Below, one piece after another: positions 10,413 through 22,879 of a stretch of DNA of 64,000 bases. A program made the translations under genes and the position numbers. Origin of the DNA: Thuidium tamariscinum. Lineage: Eukaryota; Streptophyta; Bryopsida; Hypnales; Thuidiaceae. Under the pieces are notes generated by a model. The model did no database searches. It was given only the letters and a program-made list of their open reading frames with translations, and was not told where the DNA came from. The stretch's first letter is position 1; each line of letters opens with the position of its first letter. The stretch spans positions 7,752,501 through 7,816,500 of the forward strand of contig OX344755.2 of NCBI GenBank assembly GCA_947034885.2, given 5' to 3'.

Positions 10413-11470
10413 GAGTTCCCAAGGGATACTTTTTCAAGCTTTCAGGAGGATACGACAAGCAAAGCATTTCCATGAAGCAATGGGTTATTACATTCAGGCT
10501 TGTTCGGTTGTCCGCCGGTTCACTCCCACATGCACCGAGTTATCAGCTATTTGGTTCTGAGCATACAACTTTTATGGAACTCGATTCGTTTATTGGCAGC
10601 GAAATAAATCACTTGTTTGCTTTCGTCGGCCACAGCTTGGGAAGAGGAAGGCCAAAAAAGCGTAGCCTCCTTTGTTGTGCAATCCATACTACAGTAGGGG
10701 GTTGCGGTAGCATAACTTTCAGGGATTAATTGATAAGAAAACGTTCGGCAGGAATGCCGATACCGCACCTTAAATTCCAAGGAGTGATGGTACTCGACTC
10801 CCTAAATCCACAAGAAACAGTATTGTCAGCCAGGATCTGTTCTATCGTGAAGCAAGGTAAGTACTCACTTCTCTTCCTTGGTTATGCAAGCCAAGCGGCT
10901 TTCGTACGACTTGATTTTTCGGTCTGTCGCTAGTGAGAATCCATCCTACAAAATCGAGCACGAAATTTAGTGTCTACCAGTAGTTGCTACAGTAACTCTT
11001 AACCTCTGTCTATTAGCAGTCCAAAAGTATCAGTCAGTGCTATATGAAGTCTTTCATTGGGAGCTGTCCTTGATATCAAATAAGATAGGTTGCGCAGCAT
11101 TACCCGCGTGCATAAATGTCATGTTTCCTGGTCTGATGGATTTTATTTTCTATTATTAGCACGAAAGAGAAATGATTTCATTGCAGGGAAAAAGTGGCAG
11201 CAAACCCCAGCCGGAATTGGGTTTGGAGGACAGGAAGTAAAGAATAGTTGTCTGAATGCATTTGTACTGGACAAGCAGCTAGTTCTTCAGGAGAGAATGA
11301 TTTACCCATTCAAGTCTGTCAGGTATCGAATGGAAAAGCCAAGAACGGGGAGGCCGAAGAGGGCCACCAATGCTCGCAGGCTAGCTGTTCAAATTCTGAT
11401 GTAAGGATGACGTCAGGAAGCATGTGAGTCACCACTGTCGAAAATTCGGCTCCACAGGCAAGGGACATTA
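10413..11470 (+). pseudogene. RPS6: Ribosomal protein S6e relic with introns
   Basis: Cytosolic S6e is a 40S subunit protein. Four blocks match it in order. First, 10423-10520 reads KGYFFKLSGGYDKQSISMKQ and continues to VRL, matching the S6e KGY, GGxDKQ, PMKQGV and VRLL region. Second, KQ at the end of an exon at 10856 joins across a GT-AG intron (10857-11290) to GENDLP, matching KKGENDLP. Third, EKPRTGRPKRATNARRL (about 11330-11385) matches the KPRxRGPKRASKIRKL region. Fourth, DDVRKHV (about 11406) and RKFGSTGKGH match the next S6e segment. An acceptor-like gtag also precedes 10413. Two extra bases after GAGTTC, frame changes around GENDLP and the KPR block, and a TAA at 11402 break it. The N-terminal part of S6e and its basic C-terminal tail were not found. 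Because introns remain, it is a duplicated gene copy and not a processed one. Confidence 0.75.
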
Positions 11471-12465
11471 CAGGTTCCTTCAAGTACGTGATATCTTGGT
11501 CTCTCCCTCATTATCTTACTGAATTCCATCTCACTCATCCTCTCAGTCTCTGCCTGAGTTCCTCTTTGCAATTGTGAAAATACTTTCATTAGTTTAAAAA
11601 CATTGACAAAAACCCTTCTCAATATTATTATAGCAGACCACTGCAAGCTTAATCAGGGCCTAAAATCAGTCGCAAAGAACTTGGATTACACAATTGTGTA
11701 GATCTATGCTTGTTTTTTGTTTTTCAGAAAATGAAACCAAGTTAGTGCATTGAACCCATAGATCTACATTCGTGGATGGAAACGTGTGGAGTTGTGGAGG
11801 AATCTTGGAGTTAGGTTTGTACAAGACAAAGAAAGTCGTCCTTTTGGAGGAAAAAAAACTCGAAAGGGCCGCACCAGCTTTCTGCATGGGACCCGTTCGT
11901 GTGCATCATTGCAAAATGAGCTCAGCATGGTTGACGTCATGGCTGGATCCTAGTTCAACAATAAGTTAAGGTAACAATTCCTAGGAGTGCCCCTTTACCA
12001 GGTGAATTGAAATCGGAGCAGTGGATGAATTTTCAGTGAATTCACAGGTGAAAGAAGAATGAAATCTGAAGTGTAGACAAGAAGTTGCATGATCTTTGGA
12101 ATGTTGGATATTTTAGTAACAGTTTTGGAAAGAGAAAGCTAGTACGGAAGTACTTTAGTTTCATCGGTAGTATAGTATTCATGTGGCAAATTTCTATAAG
12201 TGGGCAATGATGTATCTCAAAAGTGATCTTAAATTTAAATGGCATGCATTCTAGTTCAAAAAGTATCCCTCATTAGTTGAAAATAAACATTGAAAATAGT
12301 TCATTTATGGCTTGTCATTTGTTTATAATTTTTCTTATGTGCTACATTGCCCTTTCTCTTTTTATCCATCTTTAGGTTAAATTTTATCTAGCATAGATTC
12401 GTATTTTGTTTAGAAACCATGTGGAGATAAATATTGAATTAGCTTTTGAAATACACATTTTTTAT
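11471..12465. other. Unassigned spacer after the S6e relic
   Basis: Composition falls back to AT-rich by about 12000. No paired termini or homology to other families was noticed. The frames at 11413-11646 and 11666-11887 on the minus strand are judged to be chance. Confidence 0.4.
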
Positions 12466-13371
12466 TTAACCCCTAAAGGAAAACTGTTCTAAAACTGTCA
12501 TTTCTAAGTTAGCTACCAAATTTCACAAAAAAAAACTTTTTTGACATATATAACCTTAGGATCTTTTAGTGCACTATTTTGTAAAGATGTAGAAAAAATT
12601 TCAGAAATTTCCACTATGTAGATTGCAAGATATTAGTGTTTGAAGTTACAAAAATCCTTTTTTTAACACTGCGAAAATATGGGCAACTGCACTCCAGAAG
12701 GCCACATTTGCATGAAAAAATGTCCAAAATGGTTGAAACTCTTTGGATTCATTTTTCAATTCAAGTTGGCTACATGCTTGAAAATTTTCAAACCATTTGG
12801 AATTGTACAACATGTACAAAAAAAATAATAAGTAGAAAGAAGTAAAGAATGAATGAAAATACAAAAATAGTAACAATTTATTTATTGAATTGAAAAATGC
12901 CAATCCCAAATGTTCAAATGTTGTAATAAAAAACCTACACCCAATATTTTTATTTTTTTTCCAAAATATTGAAAATTGAGTAAAATAAAGGACTTCAAAG
13001 TTTATTTTAGAGTAGAGAATCCGTAACTACCCGCAAACTAAAATACTTCATAACTTTTGATTCATTAATCCAAATGGAATGATTCAAAGTTTCCATGTAT
13101 ATATAAATCTATAAAATCAATTTCAAATTTTTGATTCCAAAAAAAGTGAATTTTTTAATTTGCCTAAACTGTTAAGTTGAGAAACAAACAACATATTGTG
13201 CGATAACTTTTCAACTATGAAGTCAGAAGTCACAAAAATTGTTGGGCTTTAAAGATATTCCTTGTCCACGCCTTTTATTAAGTTTTGGTCCCAAAACATG
13301 GAAATCTCTAGTCACACCTACCCGAAATCGCTATGTTGCCAAAAAAAGCATGTTGGTCCTTTAGGGGCTAA
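12466..13371 (+). mobile_element. Family B element B1
   Basis: The left end is TTAACCCCTAAAGGA. The right end is TTGGTCCTTTAGGGGCTAA, with TTAA mutated to CTAA. The interior matches other B copies, including the TTGCAAGATATTAG block, the ACTGCACT block and the CATAACTTTTGA block. No transposase remains. Confidence 0.8.
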
Positions 13372-14149
13372 TGCTCAAAAATAAAAGTTATGGTACTCTA
13401 AATCCAAAAAGCAACTTTAAAGGCAACCCCCAAAAATTAATTAATATTTAAAAAAATTTAATTAGTGTTTTCTCAAAGATTATATACTTTAGTCTGCAAT
13501 TGAAACCTTGATTAGTTCTATTTAGAATAGTGATGAAAAAGTTATAGACAATCTTGCTTGTGGGCAATCTAAACATCATTTTTGAAACACTTATTCATAG
13601 AGTTCATTTTTTAATGCAACTTTTACAATTTAAAAAAAAATATTAAATAAGGCTAAGTTTTCTTGTTAGAACAATCTTACAATTAGGATTATTGTGTTTC
13701 AATTTGACTTTAGAACTTTAGAACTATTAACAATACAACTTTTCATTCAATCTTGGACTACTTCTATTTAATAGTTTTTTATTGAGTGAATTTTTTTGTT
13801 TTTTAAATAATTTTTTACCTATATTCTTAACTCAATTCTTCAACAAAAGAATTAAAAAATCAAAATCAATATTACAAAAATGATTAGTTAAGTAGATTTA
13901 GAGCCAAAAAAATTTAGTTGAACAAGGTCTAAAAAAACTTATCTTCTTCACTTTAAATGCAAATATCTTTCATTTTACAAGGTCAAAGTTTTTGAAATTT
14001 CTCCCATACATTTTTGTGCTAGTCTAGTGCAAGATTCTACAATAAGATGTGCAAAAAACTATAATTTTTATAGTATTTTTCTCCTTTCAATAGAAATGGC
14101 ATTTTTGAGTGTTTTTTGATGGAGAAAAGGTTGAAGGACTTTAGGGGTT
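13372..14149 (+). mobile_element. Family A element A1, left end missing
   Basis: The interior begins at the AAAAGTTAT block found inside other A copies, directly after B1, and the right end is GGACTTTAGGGGTT. The left end appears to have been lost at the junction with B1. Confidence 0.7.
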
Positions 14150-14961
14150 CTCCCTAAATGCCCAAGCCTTTCCAAGTAAATTTAATTATGAAAAAAGAGC
14201 ATTAGCTTGTAGTTATCTCTAATGAAGCAAATCAGGTTTTTTCAAAAATCTAACCATGTAGATGTTTAAAGAGCTTATTTATCAATATGCATGCTAATCT
14301 TGAGAGTGAAATCACATAGGTGTTGTGAGATCATAACAAGAAAAGTATACATCTTCTATTTGTTGTATGCTACTTTTTCCCACAATATTTCAGAAATTTG
14401 CATATAAATTTTTTTGGATTGGAAGTGACATAAACAACAACAAAGAGTGTTAGCTCACTAAAATGCACTTCCAAAATATATAATTTCAGACAAAAAGCTA
14501 TCAAACTCATTACACAATCAACCTTGCAATTGTTGACATGCTATTTTTTTAATAAAAAAAATTTGTAAATAAACTCAAATCAACACTTGTATGTTTCAGT
14601 TTTCAATGGTGAAAATCATGAAAAAAATTTCACTTTCCATTGGGACCATTTTCAAAGCAAATGCATTAGTACAATTTCTCATATCTCAAATTAAGTGAAA
14701 TTGGCCAAGTTCTATGTAAAGCAAAGAAATGAAGTAAAATTGGTAAGCTTTATTCTCTACTAATCTTATATATATGCATTTGAAGACCTCAATAAACAAA
14801 TATGTACTTTATCCAATGAAAAATGAAAGTTTTCAATAGTCAACCTTCAAAATTGCCCCTCAATTTTTTTTGAAGAATCATAAGATTTTATCTGCCCATA
14901 TAGAAATGAGCCTAAAATTTGAGATTGACCATACATGGTTGATTGGGTAGTTAGGGGTTAA
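14150..14961. mobile_element. Family N-like element N4, degraded
   Basis: A left-end-like CTCCCTAAATGCCCAAG abuts A1, and a right-end-like TTAGGGGTTAA closes it at 14961. The pairing of these ends is inferred, and the interior matches nothing else seen here. Confidence 0.35.
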
Positions 14962-15558
14962 ACCCCCTTATTTTCTATGAAGGTTGAATTTCATGGGCTC
15001 ATTAAACCAAAAACAAGCTAGATATGAATACCACATTCTACATGTACACACTAAATTAAAAAAATAGCCCTTTTGACATATCTAATTGGAAATCATCACC
15101 TTAAAATTTGCACAAAGAATCTCTTATTTGCATACCCCAATTCGAATTCCCCCAATTCCATTTTCCCAATTCCATTTACAACAAGGGGGCTTAGAGCTAG
15201 CATATCCATCATTCAAATTAGAGGGTCATTGTTTTACTTATCAAGGGCCAATTTTTTTTAGGTCAACAAGGGAAGGTTGCTATTATATAAGCCTAAGTGT
15301 ATGAGCCTACACTACTAGAAAATTCAGTGACAAAATTAACAAAAATTTAACACAAAAGTATTGATTTTTTGTTGATTTGGACGTGTTAATTTGGAAACTT
15401 TTTAATAGAAAAGTGTTGATTTTTTTGTTAATTTGATCACAAAAATTTATAAAAAATAAGAAATTTAAATGACATTCAACCACTATACAAAATCTACGAC
15501 ATGGCCAACCACATCATCGAAATAGCCACATAGGTCACCTTGCCATGAGGTCCAACCA

Positions 15559-15792
15559 ATGGACAATGGCTATATGGACATCGGCCACCAAGGTTTGAAC
15601 CCTAAACTTTTTGGATGCCACCCCAAGGACTTCAACTACTACAACATACTAGAACTTGTGTGTCATGATAATGAGAAGAGTTTAATTTATTTACTTCTTT
15701 CATTGTTTCCTGATAAATTTGTTAATTTAGAAGACTTTAGAGACCATTTAAGCATAATAAAACAACTTTTTCCAAGAGAATTTGAATTTTAA
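15559..15792 (+). CDS. 77-codon frame inside the CACTA element
   Basis: The frame starts MDNGYMDIGHQGLNPKLFG and ends LFPREFEF. It runs between the left subterminal repeats and the internal hairpin. No known transposase or host domain is recognised. It could be a captured gene fragment, a transposase remnant or chance; its composition is more protein-like than that of most frames in this AT-rich region. Confidence 0.2.
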   Translation: MDNGYMDIGHQGLNPKLFGCHPKDFNYYNILELVCHDNEKSLIYLLLSLFPDKFVNLEDFRDHLSIIKQLFPREFEF

Positions 15793-15796
15793 AAAA

Positions 15797-16010
15797 TGTG
15801 TGAAATTAAACTGAATTTCATCTCCAATTGTTTTTTTGCAATTTCAAGTCTTCAATCAAAATTTATGAGTAAAATTCAGAGAGGGTGTTGAAAAATGTCA
15901 AAAAAAAATATTCATTCAACCCCCTCTCTAAATTTTACTCATAACTTTTGATTGAAGACTTGGAATTGCAAATGGATTTTTGAAGATGAAATTTAGTTTA
16001 ATTTCACAAC
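15797..16010. repeat. Internal inverted repeat of the CACTA element
   Basis: The arms of about 102 bases start with TGTGAAATTAAACTGAATTT and end with its near complement. They are separated by only about 10 bases, so a transcript would form a long hairpin. Confidence 0.8.
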
Positions 16011-16886
16011 TTTTCTAGGTTCAAGGTTTTTTTCTATGTCTAAACGGCCTTTGAAGTTTGCTGGGTTTTTAAAATACCAAATTGTGCATGATTAAGTTTT
16101 TTTTTTAAACATTGTGCATAAAACACTAACCATGGTGAATTAAACATTTTTCAAATGTCAAAAACTTACTTGAGATCCTTACAAGTCAAAATGAGCAAAA
16201 AAGTGTTGATTTTTTTGTTACTTTAGAGTTACAGTATCCGAATCAACAAAAATGAATTGTTGATTTTATCGATGTGTGCCAGAATCAACAAAAAACTGTA
16301 AAAACAGACGATACAATACCCTCTTCAACAAAAAAAATTTAATTTTTTGTTAATTTGGTCATTGTTTTTCTATTAGTGCTACAAGCATAAAAGACTATAG
16401 ACTTATGGTTTAAGTGTCTATAATATAAAAACCTTCTATGATTATAGTGCATTTATATTGTAGATACTTATATTATAGGTATTTATTTTATAAGCACCTT
16501 CTATGGTTGTAAGATATCTAGTTATATATACTCAAGGCTCACATGCTCACATTTTCATGCTTAGATCCTAGCACCATTGTAAATAGAAAAAAAATTGTGC
16601 TTATTATCATGATCATAATTAATTCTCATACTACATCCAACCTAATGACAATAAATTACTTGTAAGAGATGGCATTGTGCAAAGTATACACAATTGAAGT
16701 ATATCAAACACTACCATTTGCAATTGTACAGTACATAAGAAAAAAATTTGTTATAAAGACATTACATTTACTATATTAGAAAAATGTTGTACAACACATT
16801 TCTTTTAAGGAAATGTTTTTCTAGAGATTGAATTGAAAATTTTAAAAACAAGCAAAAAAAGGAACCTTAATGCATAACTTATACTT

Positions 16887-17618
16887 GGGTGATTGAAAGA
16901 AACATCTGTTGATTTTGTTGCATTTTCAATAAATCTCTCCATTTGGGGGGGAATATTTTAAAATTAGAAAAATAATATTTTTTTAATTTTAAAAATATGA
17001 AAAATGTATAAGCCTTTAAGAAAAAGATAACCACATAAGGAAATTTATAGAAAAATTCTTTAAGTAAGAGAACTAAAAAAGTACCAAATCTCAAGAAAAT
17101 AGGTACTCAGACATTTAAATCATTTAAAAATATTAAATATAAGTAAATATAAAAAATTAAAAATAGAAATTTGTAAAAACTCTATGGAGATGGTCATGCA
17201 CCAAAAAATCCACCAAAATTATATTTAATATGTTTCAAAATACAAGTAGAAAGAAGCTCACTTTGTAGACTTCTACACTACACAAAATTAATTATTTTTA
17301 AAATTCCGTTGGCCATTAGCTACAAGTCTAATACACAACTATCTCATCTAAATTTCACCTCAAAATTCTTTTTTGAGGGTACTAAATAGTACTAAGAACC
17401 TCCAAATTGGCAAGTGTGACATTCAATTGGGGTCTATTTTTGGATAGTAAATTATATTTTTAAATTAATGAAAAAATTAAAGAAAGTGTGTGATAGTCAT
17501 GAGTACCTTTACTATAAATCTTGATTCATTTGGAGCCAAAATGCAAAAGTTATGGCTAAAAAACAAACCAGCATGCAACATGTGATACAAAATAGTACAA
17601 GTGTTTCTACAATCACCC
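16887..17618 (+). mobile_element. Family C element C2
   Basis: The left end is GGGTGATTGAAAGAAACA, and the reverse complement of the right end is GGGTGATTGTAGAAACACTT. The interior matches 26490-27210 through the TATGGAGATGGTCAT block and the AGAAAGAAGCTCACTT block. No target duplication is clear. Confidence 0.75.
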
Positions 17619-20600
17619 GCTCACCACAATTTGGACATGATTCCAATGAAATCTATAGGATGTACACAAAGCAAAAAATTATCAGTAAGCTTTGCTTAAA
17701 TTTTGAGATTTAAACATCTCTCAAGATCTTGTTATTCTTTAGAATTGTATAGAAGTTGAGTACTTATAAAGCATAGCATGTTCTTTAGCTACTAGTATGT
17801 AGACATCAATTTCTTTTGAAAAGATGCATTATAATTGAATTTGGAGGAACAATTTTGTTGTTATGTGGAAAGAAGAGTTGTAGAATTTTAATTTTAAGAA
17901 TGTATCTTTATAGTTCAATTTGTTATTTCTATTACCAATATTTAAAACAAACTTTGGATACTATGTGAGTTCTATTGAAAATACCTAATTGCACTTGTAA
18001 TTTTGATTATTTTTCAATTTTTTTTTTCAATTTTTGCATTGATGTATATAAGGTCCATTAGTTAATTTTAAACAAGCATGGGGTCTATTCTAAACCACAA
18101 CCAAAAAATAGAATCTTGAAGACATTTGACTAATTTGAAGTTCAAAAAACCTAAACCTATGTTTGTCCCTTATTACTACATTAATATTCTTTAGGTAGAA
18201 TGGTTTAGATAATATTTCCAAAGAGAATCTTTAGAGTTCATTTTTCTTTTTTGTACTATCAAACATCGAGCATAATTTTGAAGCTATCACATTAAGCCAT
18301 AGAATTTTGAGACCTTACAACTAAGGCATTATAATTGAAGCTATAACTACTTTAGAATCTAAAAGCATCACAACCAAAGTAACATTCAAATATTCTAGAG
18401 ACATCTTTCAAGATCTTCTACAAGATTTTACAAACAACCGATGAATGTAGCAAAAGAAATTGAAGCAAAATTTTTGACAACTTGAGCTTGATATTTCTTA
18501 GTATAGACAAACATTTTCTTGGTATTCACAAATACAATGTTCAACTTTAAAGTACATGGCATAAACCATCAAAGAGTTCTTTAAAGCATAAATTTATCTC
18601 TAAATTAAAAAAAACTCAAACTTTATGAACTATTAACAATTTTCCTATATATAAAAACCACCTCACTTCTTATAGTTTGATCAAGAGTAAAATTTTATAA
18701 ACTATTAATCTAAATTTTAAATTTTAAATTTTTTACAATCTTAGCATTGAAGAATTCAACATGTTAATATACCAACTTTTCAAAATTTCAAAATCTTCAA
18801 TCAATCACCAAGTAATAGGACAAAAAGAAGCTTAGTTGAAGGCAAAATAATTTGTAAGGTCCATTTGAAGTTTGAATAGTAACCTTTGGAACAATACAAA
18901 TGTATTATTTTGGCTTAATAATCAAAGCCCTTAATTTTAAATGAAGCATAATATATAGCACCTTCACAAAAACAAAAAGAGGAAGATAGATCCTCAATGA
19001 ACAAGTAAACCAATTACCTAATAATTTAATCATTGGCCTAATAAATGTCAATTCCAATGACAAATATGTTATATTATTGTTGGTTTAGAGCAAGCACTTC
19101 TAATTATTTGAAACTCTTGGTTTGAAAAATTAGAAAAAATAATCTAGAAACTAAACGCCATATACTATTTTACTTTATTTTCTTGCAATCCAAAAGAAAC
19201 TCTCATTCCTTTTGCTTTATTGATCATTCATTTCCATGAAACTTTACATTTTATACCCGCATCCCACCAAAGTTTATTACAAGATCGTATCTAAAATAAT
19301 AAATAAATAAAAATAGAAATTAAATGTAGAAAATATTGATTTGAATAGTACTTGAAGATTTTTGATATAATAGAACATACAAATAAACAAGAACTTGTCA
19401 AGTTACAAGAAAGTTTGTGGCATTCATTTTTTATAGTTCAAAAAATCAAATTTTGGAAAATTGAATCAAGGAGAGTTGTCAAGTTACAAGAAAGTTTTCT
19501 TACTCCATATAAGAGACACATGAGATAAAGAATGAATAATCATTATGTCATTTAGGAGGTTTATGAAGAGTTCTTCCCTTTTCTTTTTTTTAGCTATATC
19601 ATTGTTAACTTCAAATGGAAGTTTATTTGTAAGGTGGAAATAAATTCTATTGTTGTGAATTTTATCACAACATTTTAGCCTTGAAAAAACAAACAATCTT
19701 TGAAATTTATTGTAAACTTTACAATGAAGTCATGTATACACATCTTTTCTTATTTGAGGAATATTATTGAGTAGTGTTGCTATACATGTGCATGAGAAAA
19801 TGTTATTTGTAATGAATGAAGTATGTTGAATGTTGATAGGATAATGAATTGAGAAAATAAATAAATAATGATGGCTTTTAGAGATTAAACCCCTACCTAT
19901 TTACACATCTATAAATTACATATTTATCCAACAATGATGGTTATACAATAATATTTTGTAGTTTCACCCTTTATTTGTAGGAATTTTCAGTTTTGTTTAA
20001 TTTGAGGTAGACATATTCAAAATTGTTTTCAAGTCAATTGCAACTTCTAATTCAAGAATCCAAATTGTGTCATATTATGAAATTTGTACAAAAGGTTTGC
20101 ATTATAAAAATTTAATGTGAAATTGTGTTTGGAAGGGTGGGATTAGATTCTAAGTCATCATTTTATAAATCCAATTTACAATACACCACTATGCATATTT
20201 TTTCTAACAAATGATTGTTGATTGATTTTTTTTGTTCTTATTGTAATCCATTAATGGGTGAAAATATCTAATTTGATAAATTAGAATCTTTTTTGGTTAA
20301 GGATTAATCAAATTGACTCTAATAATAATTTAAAAATTCAAAAAAATTCAAAAAAAAGAAAATTGGAATATATATGAGTTACATGAAATCTCTATTTGGT
20401 TGAATTCAATTCTTTTAATTAACTAAGATATTTGATGTTCCTCATTGTATTTATAAAATAATTTTGTTCCTCATTTTGTTTGTATATGAATTATTGTTTT
20501 CACAACATCACTAAATCCATTGTTTCATGTTTAAGCAATGAAACCTTGGTTTCTTAGGGACCATTTCATTTAGAAGGTGAAAACTTAATTTGATATAGTG

Positions 20601-21941
20601 AAGTAATAGAGGTATAAGCAATTTCCATAATAATTTTGCCAATGTATTGAATACAATTTTTATATGTCAACATCTACACTTCTAATATATATAAAACAGA
20701 TTAGGCTAGGAAGTATTGTGATGTTAAGTATAGGTATTTATAAAATCATTCTAAAGATCTACTAATCTACTACTTAATATGAAAAATACAAGTGTGTAAA
20801 GTAATTTTAAATTATAGATTCTATGATTGAAGAGGTTCACTTTCATTAAAGGTATTTTAAATAATATATATTATTTTTACAATATGACCTATATTATGTA
20901 GTATCAAAAGAGTACAAATCTTATAAATGATGCATGTACATTTTAAAGATTGAGGAACCTAAAATTGTACGCCTTCCAAATTTTTATGTAGGGATTTGTT
21001 AAAGTATTACCAATATGACTTTAAATCATCCATGGTAAGTCAAATGTAACCAATTTTATGCAGGCTACAACATTTTTGCAATGTAATAGAACATATAATC
21101 CCCTTTTATTTTCAAAAAGTAGTCCAAATTTCTAAAATTGTAAAGATGTATGATGAAATAATACTTTCATGACGATTTTCAAACTATACTTGTAAAATCA
21201 GATTTGTAGATCATATCCATACAATTAGGTCAACTACTACACTAACCAATATTTTTCAATCATTTCTTCAATGACATTCATTTGCTTAGAGGATAGTCCA
21301 AAGGGGAATAAAAAATCTTTGTGAAGCACGGTATGGGCCTTGTTGCTTGCTCAAAGTTTGTGTGGTCATGGCATACAAATAGTAAATAGTAAAATAGTGT
21401 TCCAACTTCGTAGTCTAAATGAAATGTTTAGCAAGCCATACTAACTATTGAAGTGGATTCAATAGTTTAAAACATTCCCCACAGAATATAAAATACACTT
21501 TTTTTCTACGATTCTCTCATAACCAAGGAGCTTAGCCTATTGTTTGAGGATTAAAGTTGAAGTCAAGAATTGAAAACTGCTTTTAAATCTAATTGTAGTT
21601 GATTATATGTAATTTTTGCAAGACTATATTTTCCTTAAGTTCAAAATGTCAAATTCTAATCATAGTGATTTCAAAGATATTTGTTTTATGTAAACAAGTT
21701 TTTATTAAATTCATTTTTGAAGTGTCATTTTTAATGTAAAAAAGAAATTTTTGACGCCAAACCTTCCACTATATTTGAATTATAGAATACTTAGAAAACA
21801 AAGTCTTTAGTATCTATATGATGCAAATGTTAAAGAACTAATTGAAGAATCTACAAATAATTAATGGATTGAAAATCACATTCTTATATGCTTAGGATGT
21901 GCTTGCTTTCATCACTTGCTTGGATTTTAAGCATTTAGACC
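17619..21941. other. Unassigned AT-rich DNA
   Basis: There are four kilobases without recognisable genes, paired termini or matches to the families listed. Probably old, decayed transposon sequence. The small frame at 19484-19696 is judged to be chance. Confidence 0.4.
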
Positions 21942-22699
21942 TTAACCTCTAAAAGACCAAGTGTCCATTTATTCATGAGATGTTTTTCTAAGGATTAGAA
22001 GACTATTTCAGGTCCGTTCCCAATATTGGGAACAATCAGAATAAAAAATAATTTAAATAATTTAATTTTTAAATTATTATTATTATTATAGTCTGATATG
22101 GCACTCTCTCGGCCACGTGAGATTGCCAATGTGGTAGACTTCCCCAGCATTCCTACAGTCAGGAACTCGCAGTCTTCTAACTAGTAGAAAAAACATCTAA
22201 TGATATAAAACAAATCTCAAATATGTTCCTACAAAGTCAATTTTGGTGGACAATGTGCATGAAATTTTGATACAAGTTATAGTGAACATGTACTACCTTA
22301 GTGGGAATCTAAATTTTCTTCACGATCAAGTTCTTGAATCAAAAGTTTTACTCAAATTTTTGGAACAATTGAAATAGTTTTAGGCAATATGTACAAATTC
22401 CTCCTATAATTTTGGAATTTGGTAGATATGCAATTTACATGTAATTAGATGCAAATGTAAAGATATAATCTATGTATAGTGTAGAAATCTCACTCTTGAT
22501 GGAGATAAAGAATTTTTTATTCAAATTCCAGACATTAAAATTTTTCAATCTATATAGTCAAAGATTTTGAATTCTTTTTTTTTAACGTATTCTTATAGAA
22601 GTTTAATACAAATTAGTACAATTGAATTCACTCTTTTCTCATCATTCCTAAATGTGCACAATTCTTGCCTACAATGTGCCACAATCCTTTAGGGGTTAA
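21942..22699. mobile_element. Family N element N2 with nested F2
   Basis: The left end is TTAACCTCTAAAAGACCAAG, and the reverse complement of the right end is TTAACCCCTAAAGGATTGTG. F2 lies inside it, so N2 is the older insertion. Confidence 0.5.
21993..22182 (+). mobile_element. Family F element F2
   Basis: The ends ATTAGAAGACT and AGTCTTCTAACT are inverted. The internal TGGCACTCTCTCGGCCACGT is the conserved F hairpin. Near the right end it has GGAACTCGCAGTCTTCTAA, shared with F4. Confidence 0.65.
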
Positions 22700-22879
22700 G
22701 GGATAATGAATGGCTTTAGGTCTTTTTGAATGTGCTTTGAAAGCTAAGATAATATGATCCCTTATAGACACTACAAAAAAAATTAAAGTGTGGATTTGAT
22801 ATTTGACAAAAATTACCCCCCAAAAGATTTATATATAGAAAGAGAGACTCTTTCTTTGAACAATTCAAGTATTTATACC

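Larger units (their letters stand above)
15310..16378. mobile_element. Non-autonomous CACTA (En/Spm) element
   Basis: The left end is CACTACTAGAAAATTCAGTG, and the reverse complement of the right end is CACTAATAGAAAAACAATGA. The pairing runs about 40 bases with a one-base indel. The flanking CTA (15307-15309 and 16379-16381) is a 3-bp target duplication, as is known for this superfamily. Near both ends lie repeated GTTGATTTTTTGTTAATTTG-like motifs in both orientations, typical CACTA subterminal repeats. It is inserted in J1. The interior holds a 100-base inverted repeat (15797-15898 with 15909-16010) and a 77-codon frame (15559-15792). No transposase motif is seen. Confidence 0.85.
15272..16579. 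mobile_element. Family J element J1, split by a CACTA insertion
   Basis: The left part (15272-15309) has GAAGGTTGCTATTATATAAG. The right part (16382-16579) matches 53500-53687 and ends CTAGCACCATTG. Without the insertion it is about 236 bases, nearly the length of J3 (238). Confidence 0.75.

Noticed and set aside
10373-10729. 118-codon frame as a whole gene
   Set aside because: Its middle matches S6e, but the beginning and the end do not, so it is a chance extension of a pseudogene block.
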